This document shows positions 36,791 to 46,960 of a stretch of DNA of 64,000 bases, piece after piece. Numbering within the stretch: the stretch's first letter is position 1; the number at the start of each line of letters is the position of its first letter. This DNA comes from Dolomedes plantarius (Eukaryota > Arthropoda > Arachnida > Araneae > Dolomedidae), in NCBI GenBank assembly GCA_907164885.2, contig OU015496.1, forward strand, positions 183,062,374-183,126,373. Direction: 5' to 3'. The translations under genes were made by a program, and so were the position numbers. The notes under the pieces are model-generated. The model was not told the origin of the DNA and made no database searches. It was given only the letters and a program-made list of their open reading frames with translations.

Positions 36791-39700
36791 CGCCAAGAAG
36801 TATTTTACAATCCAAAACTTATTTAAATTCATAGCATGATCAATAAATTATTGTTTTTATTGATGTACTTATACTTTTTCTTAGTTTTTATATTTACCCT
36901 CAAGCAAATTCAATCTTAGGAATGTACATTAAGATTGTTCAGGGACATAAGAACTGACAATTTGCAGCTTTAGGCCAACTACCATGATATTGTAATATAA
37001 GTGTAAGAAACTAATTATTGCTAACTTAATGGCAATTCTGAGTATAGAAAAGGTCTACTTTTGGAACACCATGGTGAAAAGTAATGTATCATTACATATG
37101 AAGCTGTACTCTCTTTACATATGGAGCTGTACTCTTTGTGCATATGAAGCTGTACTCTCAGACATGAGGACAGTGGTGTAGGTAAGACCTCTGTGTTCTA
37201 TCTCCTAGAAATTAAAAATGGTGAACAAGGAACAAAGTGTTGAAATAAACTTGCGTATTTTTTCTAAGTGCCCCAGATACAACAACTACATTGAATTTTA
37301 TGGATAAAAGTTTTGGTGGATTACATGTTATTGTTATAATTTAATACACACACACACATAGTATATATACATATATATATATAAGGAATTCCTCTAGCAG
37401 ACCCTTACAACAATATTATGAAACAGAGGAATGAGCATTTATGGCTTGAAATGGCCTCTTAGGTTAAAAAGTTGTAGTCAAGCTTATACAACATCAAATC
37501 CAGTCAAACAATCCAGTTGACAGAAATAATTCATTTATTAACTTGTGCACATTATGGTTATTTAATTGGTTAAAATATTATGAAAAATATAAAAGATTGG
37601 AAGATATTTACAACATTACAGAGAACAGAGAGTATGGATAGTGCAGCCAGTTCAATCCATATCCAATCTTGAACTAACACACAACCAAACTTCAGACCAG
37701 AACAAAGGAAATTTAGTTTTGTTTGTCCTCGTTATCAACTATGGTGCAATGCGACCAGCAACAGCCAGGTGCCACGCGAAGAAAAGCAGAAGCAGTTACA
37801 TAAAGGGCATGACAATATTAAAGGTAGAGAATTAATGGAATAGAATTGATGACTGTTGAGGCGTTATTATATATATATATAAAACGAGGGATAAACATAA
37901 TTATAAAGTCAAAAAATACCTAAACAAGCAAAATTTGAACCAAAATAAATACGAATTAAAATAATATGCACTCAAATAATAAAATCTCACATTTTATGAA
38001 ATATTAAAGAATGTCCTGAAAGTTGGTTTATTTTTTCTAAATACATAAATTATAACAGCCTCAAAATAATTAATGTTATTCTGAATCCTACACATTCCAG
38101 ATAAAGAGCTCAATCAATAACAAGTATTTACTTAAAATATTTAATACAAAATTTAAATGACAAACTCAAAAGTAATTATCTGATTTTAAAACTTAAGAAG
38201 AGCAGGGGAAATACAGAGTAAATAGGAAAACAAAATTTAAATAAAACTTTACTAAAATATTTATTTCGATAATTAAACTATGCCTATTTTCAAAGGAGGT
38301 GGGTCTTAAATTAGCTTGACTGAATATGCAATATTATTTCCCTCTATATCAGTGGTGTGCAAACTGTGGGTTGTGACCCACAGGGGGATCGCAGGGGGTT
38401 GCAGATAGTTTGAAGTAAATTTATATCGCTAAATTATTTAATTAAGAAATATGCTTTAAATTTTTTAATTACATATTTTTATTTAAACTTCTATATATTT
38501 AAAACATATATGACATGATATTGTTAAATAAACAGTGAAACAATGTTACAATAAAAAATTCATCAGCAAAAATTTATTTATCTATTTTTTATTAGAATGA
38601 AAGGCTTTTGATTGAACTTTTTGGCTGTATGCATAACCTTTTCAGACCAATAATCCAACCCGAATCTCAACCTTAACACACACTGAATGACAAAATCAAA
38701 GTAGTACAAATATCACTATGCACTCGAGCACATCCACATGCTGTAACTTCTGATCAAACAATGAATTGAAATTGTTACACAGTTTTTCACACCATCGACA
38801 ATCTGACGCGTCGAACTGGCGTCTTTGGAGTTTATACATCTGGTACCTCTGGCACAAATGGAAAAAAAAATGAAACAATCCTACTTTACCGTTTTTTAAT
38901 AAAAAGAAAAAAGATTCAGATTTATATAGAAAGAAATGACGTTTATAATTTATTTCTGAAACCAAAGGAGTTTTATTAATAGCAAAAATTTAATAACATT
39001 ATATCTTTAAATTTTGAATTTGAGTATAGTATAAAATTTTTCCTGTGGATCAACTGTACTTGAATCTCTTGATCTAGTAGTCCACACGTTTGACTTCATG
39101 TTTAGCTGATAGTGCTCACAGCATATTGCTTGTGTTTTGCATGTGTAACATTTGTCATTAACAATCATAATGTCATTAACATTGTTAATAACATTAGTCA
39201 TTTGGTAGGGATTAGCTTGTCATTTAGGGTTTTTATAATTTCCATTTTTATCATTATTTTGATAAAAAAAAATATGCATTACAATGGTTATATGTGTAAT
39301 CAGAAAAGGTTGTCAGGAAACAAACAAAAATAATATCCATGTTGGTAAAAAAAAAAACTGCAACAGCCTGTAAAGTGAGAAAAATATCGTCTGAGAGTTC
39401 AAACACTAGCATTTCAAGTGTAGTTCAGACACAAAAATCTAGTGAAGAGCTTTTATTTTCCAACATCAAAGGAATGAAAAAATGAAGAAATTATCAAGAG
39501 GAATATATCAAATATGGATTTACTTATACCATTGTCAATGATGAACAATGTCCATTGTACATTATATGTTTCGAAAAACTAGCCAACGAAAGTATGAAGC
39601 CTGTTTAATTCAAAAGGCATTTAAAAATGAAACATCCAGAGCTAAATGATAAGAATGAATCTTATTTTAAAATACGTGCCAATAATATGCAAAGTCAGAA

Positions 39701-42700
39701 TACTTTCATAGAAAAAAATTCTAAAGTTCATCTTATTGTCTCTTCAAATCGAATATCCATAATTATTAGAAAAAGCTGTACTTACATTGCTTCCATTTGT
39801 ATCTATCTGTGTGAGACTGGATTTTCAAAACTAGTAGCTATAAAAACCAAATAACAATCAATGCTTAACCTGGAAAGATGATATGAGAGTAGCACTCTCA
39901 AATACTTCACCAAATATTGAACAATTTTTATCTGAGACCTAGGCTCACCATTCTCATTAATTTGTGTTATGTAAAAAAAATGAAATAAAAAATAAATGAA
40001 ATCTATAATTGTAAATGAAAATGAAATGTATAATTTTCAGTGAAATTTATAATTCTCTAAAAATGAAATTTATAATTTTCAGTGTTGTAATATGAAGCTT
40101 AAGGTTTTAAAATCATTCTCCTTTTAAATTTAAATTTTTATTAATTTTTACCTTAATGAAATACAAATACATATTAATATTTAAATATAACATTTTAAAT
40201 AACACGAGATTTACCAAAAACAAGTCCAGAAAGTAAGCAAGACATTTTATTGCTATTATGCAGTGTAAATATATACCCTAAATCAGCAGTTCAGTGATTT
40301 TTAAAATAATTTGTCAAAATTTGCCAATTCAGTTTTTCTATTTTTTTGTTAACGTTTTCCTAATTTTTAAACAAAAAAAAAATTTCCATAGGGGTCAATA
40401 GAATTTATATTCATAGAAAATGAGTCGCAGTCAAAAAATATTTGCACACCACTATCTTACAGCATCACTTTACATATAAAGTCACAGAATATAACTTTAA
40501 CAACTGAATCTTAAGCCTTTTTTTATAAGTAAAATACATGGAATATGTTTTATTACACATGTATACCTTGGTTAGACACTTGATGGAACAATCAAATTTT
40601 GACAGTAATATCAAGTATTGTTTTTTAATTGATAACATTGCATTTATAAAAACTATCTCCAACTTTTTCACCACTAAAACAACTTTTTATCTCATCAAAT
40701 CTGTGAGATTAAATGCATTTAATTATAGTAAAACTATAAAATAGTGTCTGTAAAATAATATAAACATAATTTAGAGACAATTCACAGCCATTATGAAATT
40801 GGAAATATATTAAATTAAAGTGTTGTAAATGAAAAATTTTCGAGAGAAGTAAAAATATATTACCATTGGTATGGCCAGGTGTAGGTCTAACTTCTAGTTC
40901 TATTTCACCTACTTTTATTATATCCATAGGATCTACAAACTTATCTGCCTTAGCACCAGATGCCTTAGAAATAACACTTTTGCAATCAGGTAACAAATTC
41001 TTGATTTCTCCAGTTCCAGTGATATGATCAGCATGAACATGTGTATTAGCTTAAAAAAAATTGCATAAATATATATTTATAAATATTTTTAATATATGCA
41101 GCATTTTTAAACATACAATTTTCTAATAGATTAAAATTCACTTAAAATTGCTGATATACTCAAGGCATATTGCTAATCAATATTTTGGAGTTTTATTAGG
41201 AGGAAGCAATATTTAAAAAAATAAATAAATAAACAGAGAGAGAGAGAAAATTTAAAAGAGCTGTAAAAAATACACTACAGATATAATAAATCTCACAGTT
41301 TCAAAAACCTACCAAAACATTTGGTAGATGTAGGACATTCTGCAGGCACAGCTTTCTTAAGAGGATAACTAAAACTGATCTACATATTGTTATTATCCTT
41401 CTGTTATAAATTTTGACTAATCCAAACCTTGATATTAGAAAATTCCCATGATCGAATTTAAAGCTGAATTCTAAATACATCACCTTGGCAAATTAAGAGT
41501 ATGTGTTCTTCTTCGAATAAGTAAACCACTCAAGGTACATTTTTCAAGAAAATGTGTTTATTAATGTGTTAGCCACCCATATTGAATAGTGGTCAGCCTC
41601 TTGAGTTCTATGCAATGGGGTCAGGTTTTAATTCTGACTAAGGGATGGACATTCCTGTGCTGTCCTTTCATATGGTGCAGTGTTAACTCATCCATATGGT
41701 GCTCCTATAATAAAGTAGCCAACAAATTCATGTTGTGGTTTGATCTCACAACAAAAGTACCTGCTGCGTTCAGAAAAAAAAAAGTTTATTATGACTAAAT
41801 GTAGGATAATAAGAATAACCTATACAGAAGATATGAGTCTCCTCTGCATAACAAAAAAAAATTAATTAAAATTATCATGAAACAGAGTTACTCGAACATA
41901 AAAATACATCTACTTTTTATATCTTTTTCTGCCTTTAACTTATTAATTCTCCCTTTAATTTTTTGCTATTTACCATATTGAAAACTTAAAATATACAATC
42001 ATAAATTATCTGCACAATATGACAATTAAGTTTTTATAACACCCATAATAGGAAAAAATACATATTAGTTATTCTTTCATCATACTTAACAAAATTTTCA
42101 GATTAAAATATATCTACAAATCATACCTGCATATAAAAGATTTAAATTCAGTTCTTCGATCAGTTTAACATCTCGCTTCACATGTTCAAGAACAGGATCA
42201 ATAAGAATAGCACTGCGACATTTTGCATCAGCAAGCAAATAAGTGTAAGTACAACTTACAGAATCAAACAGCTATAAAATAAAAAAATTTTATTTACAAC
42301 TTCTTGCTGGCTTTTATGATTTCATATAAGATGGTTAATAGAAAAATTTACAGTACATTTATACAGAACATTGTCTAAATTTTGAATATTTACTCAATTA
42401 ACAAAAGTGATAGTTTAAGACAGTTTTCTTTTGATAGCTATCAAAATTTATATTTTAAGGTAAATATAAATTTTTCGCTGAAATAATAAGATGAATAGCA
42501 GGATTACTCAATCAAAGTTTCAAGCACACACAGTTTATAAACTAGCGATGAAAAACATGTAAAAAGTTTTTACAAATCAATTTTATTTTAGATCCTATTT
42601 TTTCTAGATCTTATTCATTGGCTAGTAAAAATAAATTAACTAGTATTGAGTTAAATGCATATATATCTAACTATTACACTTAAAGACAAAAACTCTCTAT

Positions 42701-43675
42701 TTACTGATTTACAGATATAAATGACAGCATCACCTATGTTCTGCTCTAACTGTTAGCTCTTAGCTGTCTAAGATATTGTACGGCTCAAGGAAAAATCATT
42801 TTATGTTATTGTATAAATTTAGTAAACATGGAAAACAAGAAGAGACTGCTCAACTTATGTACAAGAAATTAGAAAAGAGACTTAAAAGCCTCTGTTTCAG
42901 AATTATCAATCAGCTTTTTCAAATTTTCTATGAAACTCAGTTCTAAACATTTGAGTCTTATGATTTCTTTTTTTTTTTTTTTCAACTTTGTATAACATTT
43001 CGGAAACCTCATGCATGTGAGGAACTACAATTAAATTATAATTTATGATTATCAAAGATATAAATTTTGTTTCAAAGACCATACATTTTTTTAAAGCATT
43101 ACAGAAGTCAAGAAATCAGTCTTCAAGGGGAAAACAAAAAGATGAATATCTTATGAAAACAATCTTTGGTGAGCTTTTTAATTAATTAATTATAAAATCA
43201 GGTTTTACACAACTTTGAATTCAAGTTAAATTATTGGCAAATTTTTACATCTCCAGTGTTCAGGTAGCCTTGGACCTGTTCTTCCTTCTTTATGGGCTCC
43301 TCAGCAAGGCCTAACCGATGAGTACGCTGGATGGAAAAGAATTCCTAATGCGGAATTTCTCTAAATTTTTACAAGAAACTGACAAAATGTTGTTAACCAG
43401 CCCACATAAGAAAGAACCCTCATTTATCACGAACTGTGGTAGAAAATTTACAGTGAATAATAAGATATACTTAGAGCTCTGCTGTTTAGGGATATAAATC
43501 GTTTTAAATTTCATAACAGATAGTAAATCTTAATTTTAAAAAAAAGGGTTAACAAGCAATATGTATCAACTGCAACTACCAGAGTGAACTTTGACATTAA
43601 TTCAAATGTATAAACTATTAATTATCCCTCAAGAAGTCTTACCTGTCGAAACAGCACACCCATTATACTCTTCAT
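30772..43675 (-). CDS. ETHE1: Persulfide dioxygenase ETHE1, complete seven-exon gene
   Basis: Seven minus-strand exons join to 720 bases and 239 residues: 43643-43675, 42127-42271, 40864-41049, 35227-35319, 34543-34632, 34136-34252, 30772-30827. ETHE1 is the mitochondrial metallo-beta-lactamase-fold, mononuclear iron dioxygenase that oxidises glutathione persulfide to sulfite in sulfide detoxification. The iron ligands are visible: His63 in [10 protein letters not shown], His119 in TPGHTNG and Asp138 in FTGDALL, each exactly 16 positions before human H79, H135 and D154. [18 protein letters not shown] and LYPAHDYKG are diagnostic of ETHE1 rather than glyoxalase II. The protein is shorter than human ETHE1 (254) at the N-terminus, so a presequence is not obvious from this start. 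No frameshift or missing active-site residue is seen. Confidence 0.95.
32245..32365 (-). mobile_element. tRNA-derived SINE, family B, copy 2
   Basis: The reverse complement of the family B body is seen (AAAGCTGATTCTGAATGGCT is the inverse of the AGCCATTCAGAATCAGCTTT of copy 1), with the degraded tRNA-like head at the right end. Confidence 0.6.
32545..32769 (+). mobile_element. tRNA-derived SINE, family A, copy 2
   Basis: B box GGTTCAAATCC at 32598-32608. The body shares TCATAGGGAGCAATGCTGG, CTATATGGGGCTCCCATAATAAAG and GTGCCTCCACATTA with copy 1. The tail runs straight into a Helitron start at 32771. Confidence 0.8.
32771..33183 (+). mobile_element. Short non-autonomous Helitron of a second family
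   Basis: Starts TCTATATATATAAAAGAG after A. It ends with the GC hairpin CCCGGGCAACGCCGGGC, a short spacer and CTAG before T. The interior (CACCGGGACCAAATTTGG) differs from the Helitrons at 11527 and 13208, so this is a separate family. Confidence 0.85.
33310..33525 (+). repeat. Dispersed repeat C, copy 2
   Basis: Matches 22201-22425 in order and orientation (CAGGTAGTCTCCTCTAAC, GGATTACTTATCGTT, ATGGTACTTTTCTGTGTAAC, CTGCCAAAATTATAACT), with an A-run replacing the T-run in the middle. Confidence 0.65.
34136..34252 (-). CDS. ETHE1: ETHE1 exon 6
   Basis: Encodes [20 protein letters not shown], then [28 protein letters not shown] and F-IM-NLNL-P align with human ETHE1 (STVEEERTLNPRLT, FVKIMGNLNLP). 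Confidence 0.95.
34543..34632 (-). CDS. ETHE1: ETHE1 exon 5
   Basis: Encodes [20 protein letters not shown], then [17 protein letters not shown] is the conserved block near the substrate site. Acceptor TTTTTAG, donor GTAACT. Confidence 0.95.
35227..35319 (-). CDS. ETHE1: ETHE1 exon 4: third iron ligand
   Basis: Encodes [20 protein letters not shown] and [11 protein letters not shown]. Asp of TGD is the third iron ligand, and GCGRTDFQ is a family signature. A 5.5-kb intron full of mobile elements separates it from exon 3. Confidence 0.95.
35724..36192. mobile_element. Tigger/pogo-type MITE
   Basis: The left terminus CAGTAAAACCTCATTTATCC is the inverse of the right terminus GGGCCAGATAAATGAGGTTTTACTG over about 23 bases with small mismatches. 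The right flank is TA. The interior is A/T-rich and non-coding. Ends of this form are typical of pogo/Tigger elements. Confidence 0.85.
36718..36789. repeat. (TA)n microsatellite
   Basis: About 72 bases of alternating A and T. A smaller run of about 29 bases lies at 35684-35712. Confidence 0.95.
37380..37850. other. Unidentified less AT-rich stretch
   Basis: Base composition departs from the surrounding intron and a 64-codon open frame (37641-37835) occurs, but its translation matches nothing I recognise. It may be a degraded mobile element. No terminal repeats were seen. Confidence 0.3.
38350..40454 (+). mobile_element. Internally deleted hAT transposon
   Basis: Left terminus CAGTGGTGTGCAAA and right terminus inverse TAGTGGTGTGCAAA fit hAT ends (YAGTG). 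The element contains a degraded plus-strand transposase at about 39460-39945. Flanking 8-mers (CTCTATAT and TCTTACAG) do not match, so the insertion is old or the ends have mutated. Confidence 0.75.
39460..39945 (+). pseudogene. hAT transposase relic (ZBED5-like), N- and C-terminal pieces
   Basis: The N-terminal piece reads [19 protein letters not shown], then [11 protein letters not shown] and [11 protein letters not shown], a BED-type zinc finger (CxxC...HxxxxH). It jumps to the C-terminal piece with [16 protein letters not shown] and [15 protein letters not shown], which is the usual hAT/ZBED5 end. The catalytic middle is missing, and stops or frameshifts occur. Confidence 0.75.
40864..41049 (-). 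CDS. ETHE1: ETHE1 exon 3: first iron-binding motif
   Basis: Begins [17 protein letters not shown], the metallo-beta-lactamase HxHxDH-type motif. It continues [18 protein letters not shown] and ends with RPTPGHTN, which carries the second iron ligand. The donor is GTAATA. Confidence 0.95.
41570..41790 (+). mobile_element. tRNA-derived SINE, family A, copy 3 (most diverged)
   Basis: Lies in ETHE1 intron 2. The body shares TCATATGGTGCAGTGTTAAC, ATATGGTGCTCCTATAATAAAG and an A-rich tail with the other copies. Its B box is degraded (GGTTTTAATTC). Confidence 0.65.
42127..42271 (-). CDS. ETHE1: ETHE1 exon 2
   Basis: Acceptor TTTTATAG, donor GTATGA. Encodes [20 protein letters not shown], then [20 protein letters not shown] and [14 protein letters not shown] and LIDPVLE are conserved in ETHE1 proteins. 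Confidence 0.93.
42272..43642 (-). other. ETHE1 intron 1
   Basis: AT-rich intron without a recognised element. The longest open frame (43311-43514, minus) matches nothing known to me. Confidence 0.5.
43643..43675 (-). CDS. ETHE1: ETHE1 exon 1
   Basis: Encodes [11 protein letters not shown], then donor GTAAGA. LFRQLF across the junction aligns with LLRQMF of human ETHE1. The ATG at 43673-43675 is the only in-frame ATG after the upstream TGA at 43766-43768. The 30 codons between are open and include several basic residues. Confidence 0.8.
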
Positions 43676-43777
43676 TGATTTCAAAACAGACGGAAAACGT
43701 ACTTGAACAAAGTACGAGTTCTCTCTATTGCATAATATAAACAAGTAATTAAACTTTCCGGTCCGTCAACACGTCTC

Positions 43778-43790
43778 GTCTCTAGGCAAC
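43778..43790 (-). promoter_or_regulatory. X-box-like RFX site upstream of ETHE1
   Basis: On the minus strand the sequence reads GTTGCCTAGAGAC, an imperfect inverted repeat that fits the RFX X-box form (GTTGCC, short spacer, GNNAC). It lies about 105 bases upstream of the ETHE1 ATG, within a less AT-rich stretch that could be the promoter. Confidence 0.4.
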
Positions 43791-44860
43791 CAAGTAGAAA
43801 ATCACTATTCGCAATTATTCGTTATTGAATATTTTTTAATTTTTCAATGACTCTTGTAAATTTATAAGGTTATAAAGTATAGTTATATGACCTGAAAATG
43901 TTAAGAATTAATTATTGGAAATGTTTAGTTGAGTTATTTTATGTAAAATAATTAAAAAGCATATTATTTACTGTCTTCACATTCTGATGGAAAACTGCTA
44001 TATCACAGGTGATCAAACACAACGACGGATTTCATATTATGTTTGTAACGATCATCAACTGACTTACCTTTTTTCCTCCATGGCGACACACATGGCCATG
44101 GACAAAAAAGTCATAATTTAATTTTTTCTTTATGTCATTCCGATTTCCTTAAATTCATTCTCGACCGCTTAATTTTCATCCACCCACCCACCCTTTTTTT
44201 TTCTTAATTATATGCAGTCACATCCTCTTACGCTTTTTTGAAAAAGGAAGTGTGTCGTCTCGTTGGTATTCTGCCTCTGCGAACCCTCGTGGTCAAATTG
44301 TGAGCCGTCCTCCCTGATAATATCTTCTGCTAAGCTCCTGGATCCTGTTTCGTCAACCAGTCAGGTTGCGGGACACATTTTGCTCTCGACCAGTAGTTAA
44401 ATTTGATCTTTTTTAACCTCTGTAATACAAATTCATCATCTTGCTTCCTTTTTCGGCCTGTTTTCAAGCACGTGTTGCTTGATAGTTCTTTCCCATCCTG
44501 CGTTTGATCTCAGCGTTTAATATCTTTGCTGCTCGCGGTCCTCTGCGGCTCGTCTTCGAATTTTTTAGAGTTTAATCTTTATATTTTGCTTTTTATCTTA
44601 TCTTATACTGGAACATTTTATTTTGACAAGTCTTGCTGATTTAATTTTGTGTTAACTTACTAAATTCTAATGCTTTTATTTTTGTAACTTCTTTAATTTA
44701 TTTTGTAACTTAACTTTTCTTAAACTTGATTCATTTCTTCACCATGCGTGAAAAGCTTCAGTACTTCTTATATCCATACCGAGGGTAGAGGGCTTTCTTA
44801 GCCCTATTTGGAACCTCACGAAAACTACTTGATGTTACAAACCAATGTCTCGATACGCCA
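43791..44860. other. Intergenic region upstream of ETHE1
   Basis: No gene is seen. The part from about 44220 is less AT-rich and merges into the retroelement relic whose LTR begins at 44867; it may be leftover internal sequence of that element. Confidence 0.4.
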
Positions 44861-44866
44861 CCAAAA

Positions 44867-45120
44867 TGGAGAAGCAATTCCTCTCCTGCTGCTGATGTGG
44901 CCTGACTAAACCAGGACTTACTTTTATTGAATTTATTATATACATAAGCATGTGGTATTTACAAATAGATATTTACAGTTTACGAATCTGACGGGATCTT
45001 TTCCCAAGACAGACTATCATGGCGGAACCGAACGCTCTCATACATTCCGTGCCGTTGAGTCGACGCCTGCATGGATTCTTACATCAGCGACATCTGTTGG
45101 CGGTCTATACAAACCCAACA
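44867..45120 (-). mobile_element. LTR of a truncated retroelement
   Basis: A 254-base unit starts TG and ends CA on the plus strand. On the minus strand it carries TATATAATAAATTCAATAAAAG, a TATA/poly(A)-like block. It is followed by TTTTGGTGGCGTATCGAG, where TGGTGGCG resembles a tRNA-3'-end-complementary primer site. Only one LTR is found, so internal parts and the partner are lost. Confidence 0.5.
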
Positions 45121-45235
45121 CTGTGTGAACCGATTGTTTTGGTCTTAGGCTGTATCGGGAGCCGAAATTTACTGAAGGCTTTCAGCACAATATGGGAACA
45201 ATGTTTTACCACGGTGAAGTGTATACGAATAGAGG

Positions 45236-45580
45236 GAGAAGTTCAAAAACAGTCGGACAACCGTGAAGGGAGGAGAAAGATCAGGACTCCGATTCACATC
45301 CATATTTGCCTTTGTTCTCTTTGATGAACTGTTTCGGAACCATCTTGGACAGATTTTATGAAAACCGAGCCTATTATGGATAATGCCATATGCAGAACCA
45401 TGACAGAATTGAATATGATTTGCCACTACATTAACAGTCATGCGTCAGTTCGTAAGAATAATCGTACAGACTTGTTTGACGTTGTCATCATTAGTGGATG
45501 TAGATCGGCGTCCTCATCTTTCTCCTCTCTTCACGGTTGTCCGACCGTCTTTGAACTTCTCAGTGACCTTACATGCAAAC
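45236..45580 (-). pseudogene. Mariner/SETMAR-type transposase N-terminal relic in a foldback
   Basis: The minus strand reads FKDGRTTVKRGER, RSTSTNDDNVKQV, then MTVNVVANHIQF and HNRLGFHKICPRWF. These correspond to the helix-turn-helix region of mariner-derived SETMAR/GVQW3-type proteins (GRTS-ED--R-GRPSTS, VR-I---LG---KIC). Stops interrupt it. A 68-base stretch at its right side (45494-45561) recurs inverted at 45236-45303. Confidence 0.6.
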
Positions 45581-46000
45581 TAATTCAGATTAATATGCAT
45601 GATAGTCTTAAGCATTTTATACACAACTACCTTTGCAAGAGATCTTTCTGCGTCCGTGTATAAAACACTTTCTCCTCGTACAAATCATTCATTTCCAGAG
45701 TCCCACAAGGCTCCATACTCGGTTCAACTGAATTTAATTTATATATAAATGACGTTCCTCTCAATAATTACACTTCTCTTGCCCTGTAACCGAATGAAAG
45801 CATCACAACACTAGATGGATGGCTTCCTCCAACGATATGAACTGTATCTAAGAGGATCGACAACACTGTTCAAGCTGGAAGATATTGAAGTAATTAAACG
45901 TGCACTTCCATTCAATTCTTTTGTTGATCGCAACGACTTTTCTAAATACCAACTCTCCAACATGATTGTGTGAAACTGCAGTGTTTATGGGTGAAGGATC
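45550..46000 (+). pseudogene. Jockey-type LINE reverse transcriptase fragment
   Basis: The plus strand reads FIHNYLCKRSFCVRV, then SRVPQGSILGSTEFNLYIND, the finger/palm entry of Jockey-group reverse transcriptase (VPQGS-LGP-LFN-YINDIP). It is truncated on both sides and has stops. Confidence 0.75.
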
Positions 46001-46051
46001 TCAAACGACAATTGATCAGATGGGTGCCTCGTCAATCTACATTCTCGCCAC

Positions 46052-46420
46052 CAGGGCACGATTTAGAAAATTCTTTACTATAGGCGCAACTCGGGATGGG
46101 GTCCCCCTAACACTGATGTGGGCGTAACATATCCAAAATTGACGCACAAAAAAAAATCATGAAGCATTTTGAAAGTACCATTTTACCAAGAATTTCCTAT
46201 TTGAAGCGTAGAAGCCTAGAACATTATCAAATAACAAAAAGCATTACAGCATATTAACTTCATCATTAAAACACCAATACAATGACACCAGAAAAACTTA
46301 TTAATCCTACACTATAACACACACATGATGAACTATACATATGATAAACCAATCAATCAATGAAATTTGAAAGGATATATAAAAAAATTGCTATTAAAAA
46401 GGTAAAACAAAAAAATGAAA
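46052..46420 (+). mobile_element. hAT MITE, 3'-truncated copy
   Basis: Begins CAGGGCACGATTTAGAAAATTCTT and follows the element at 52377 for about 360 bases (CAACTCGGGATGGGG, GTAGAAGCCTAGA, CATATTAACTTC). It loses homology near 46415 where the unidentified tandem repeat starts. The right terminus is missing. Confidence 0.75.
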
Positions 46421-46439
46421 ATGTGGTAGGCTAAATCCG

Positions 46440-46960
46440 GACTCGAAAATTATACATTTTGACAGCATTCGTCGAGCCCTTTCCGTAGATATGCTATTCG
46501 ATAGGATAAGGGCAATTTAAAATTTTCCGTCTCGAACCCGCGAACTCCCGTACGCAAATTCAAACCGTCGGCTCCTAATGGTCGTAGAGAGATGGGGTTT
46601 GTACCGTCGACATAGTGGGAGGGAGCCATGCACAATGCCGAAAACCTCATGCGGATCGGCCGAGATAGTATTTTTTAAGTGCGTAAGGAAAATACATACA
46701 AATAGGACCTCGTGGGTCTTATCGACACGAAATTTGTATAGTTCGACAGCATTCGTCGAGCCCTTTCCGTAGATAAGCTACTCGATTGAGTAGGGGGCCA
46801 TTTAAAATTTTCCTTCTCGAACCCACGAAGTGCACCACAAATTCAAACCGTAATAACTCGACCCCTAATGGTCGTAGAAAAATGTACCAAATTTGTACCA
46901 AAGGAATCTACGGGACCCCCCCTGATTCATAAAATAACCTTGACTAGTTTGACCTTGAAA
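46440..46960. repeat. Unidentified 290-300 bp tandem repeat, first array
   Basis: Two diverged units share GACAGCATTCGTCGAGCCCT (46461 and 46745), then AATTTAAAATTTTCC, CTCGAACCC and CCTAATGGTCGTAGA. The unit spacing is about 284 bases. The same units recur at 48240-48960. The sequence has unusually high CpG for this window. Confidence 0.7.

Larger units (their letters stand above)
35320..40863 (-). other. ETHE1 intron 3 (5.5 kb) with DNA transposons
   Basis: Holds a Tigger-type MITE (35724-36192), (TA)n runs, an unidentified less AT-rich stretch (about 37380-37850) and an internally deleted hAT transposon (38350-40454). A triplicated short motif, CATATGAAGCTGTACTCT or close, occurs near 37096-37155. 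Confidence 0.6.

Noticed and set aside
37641..37835. 64-codon frame in ETHE1 intron 3
   Set aside because: No family match, low-complexity ends, no splice sites; treated as part of an unidentified stretch.
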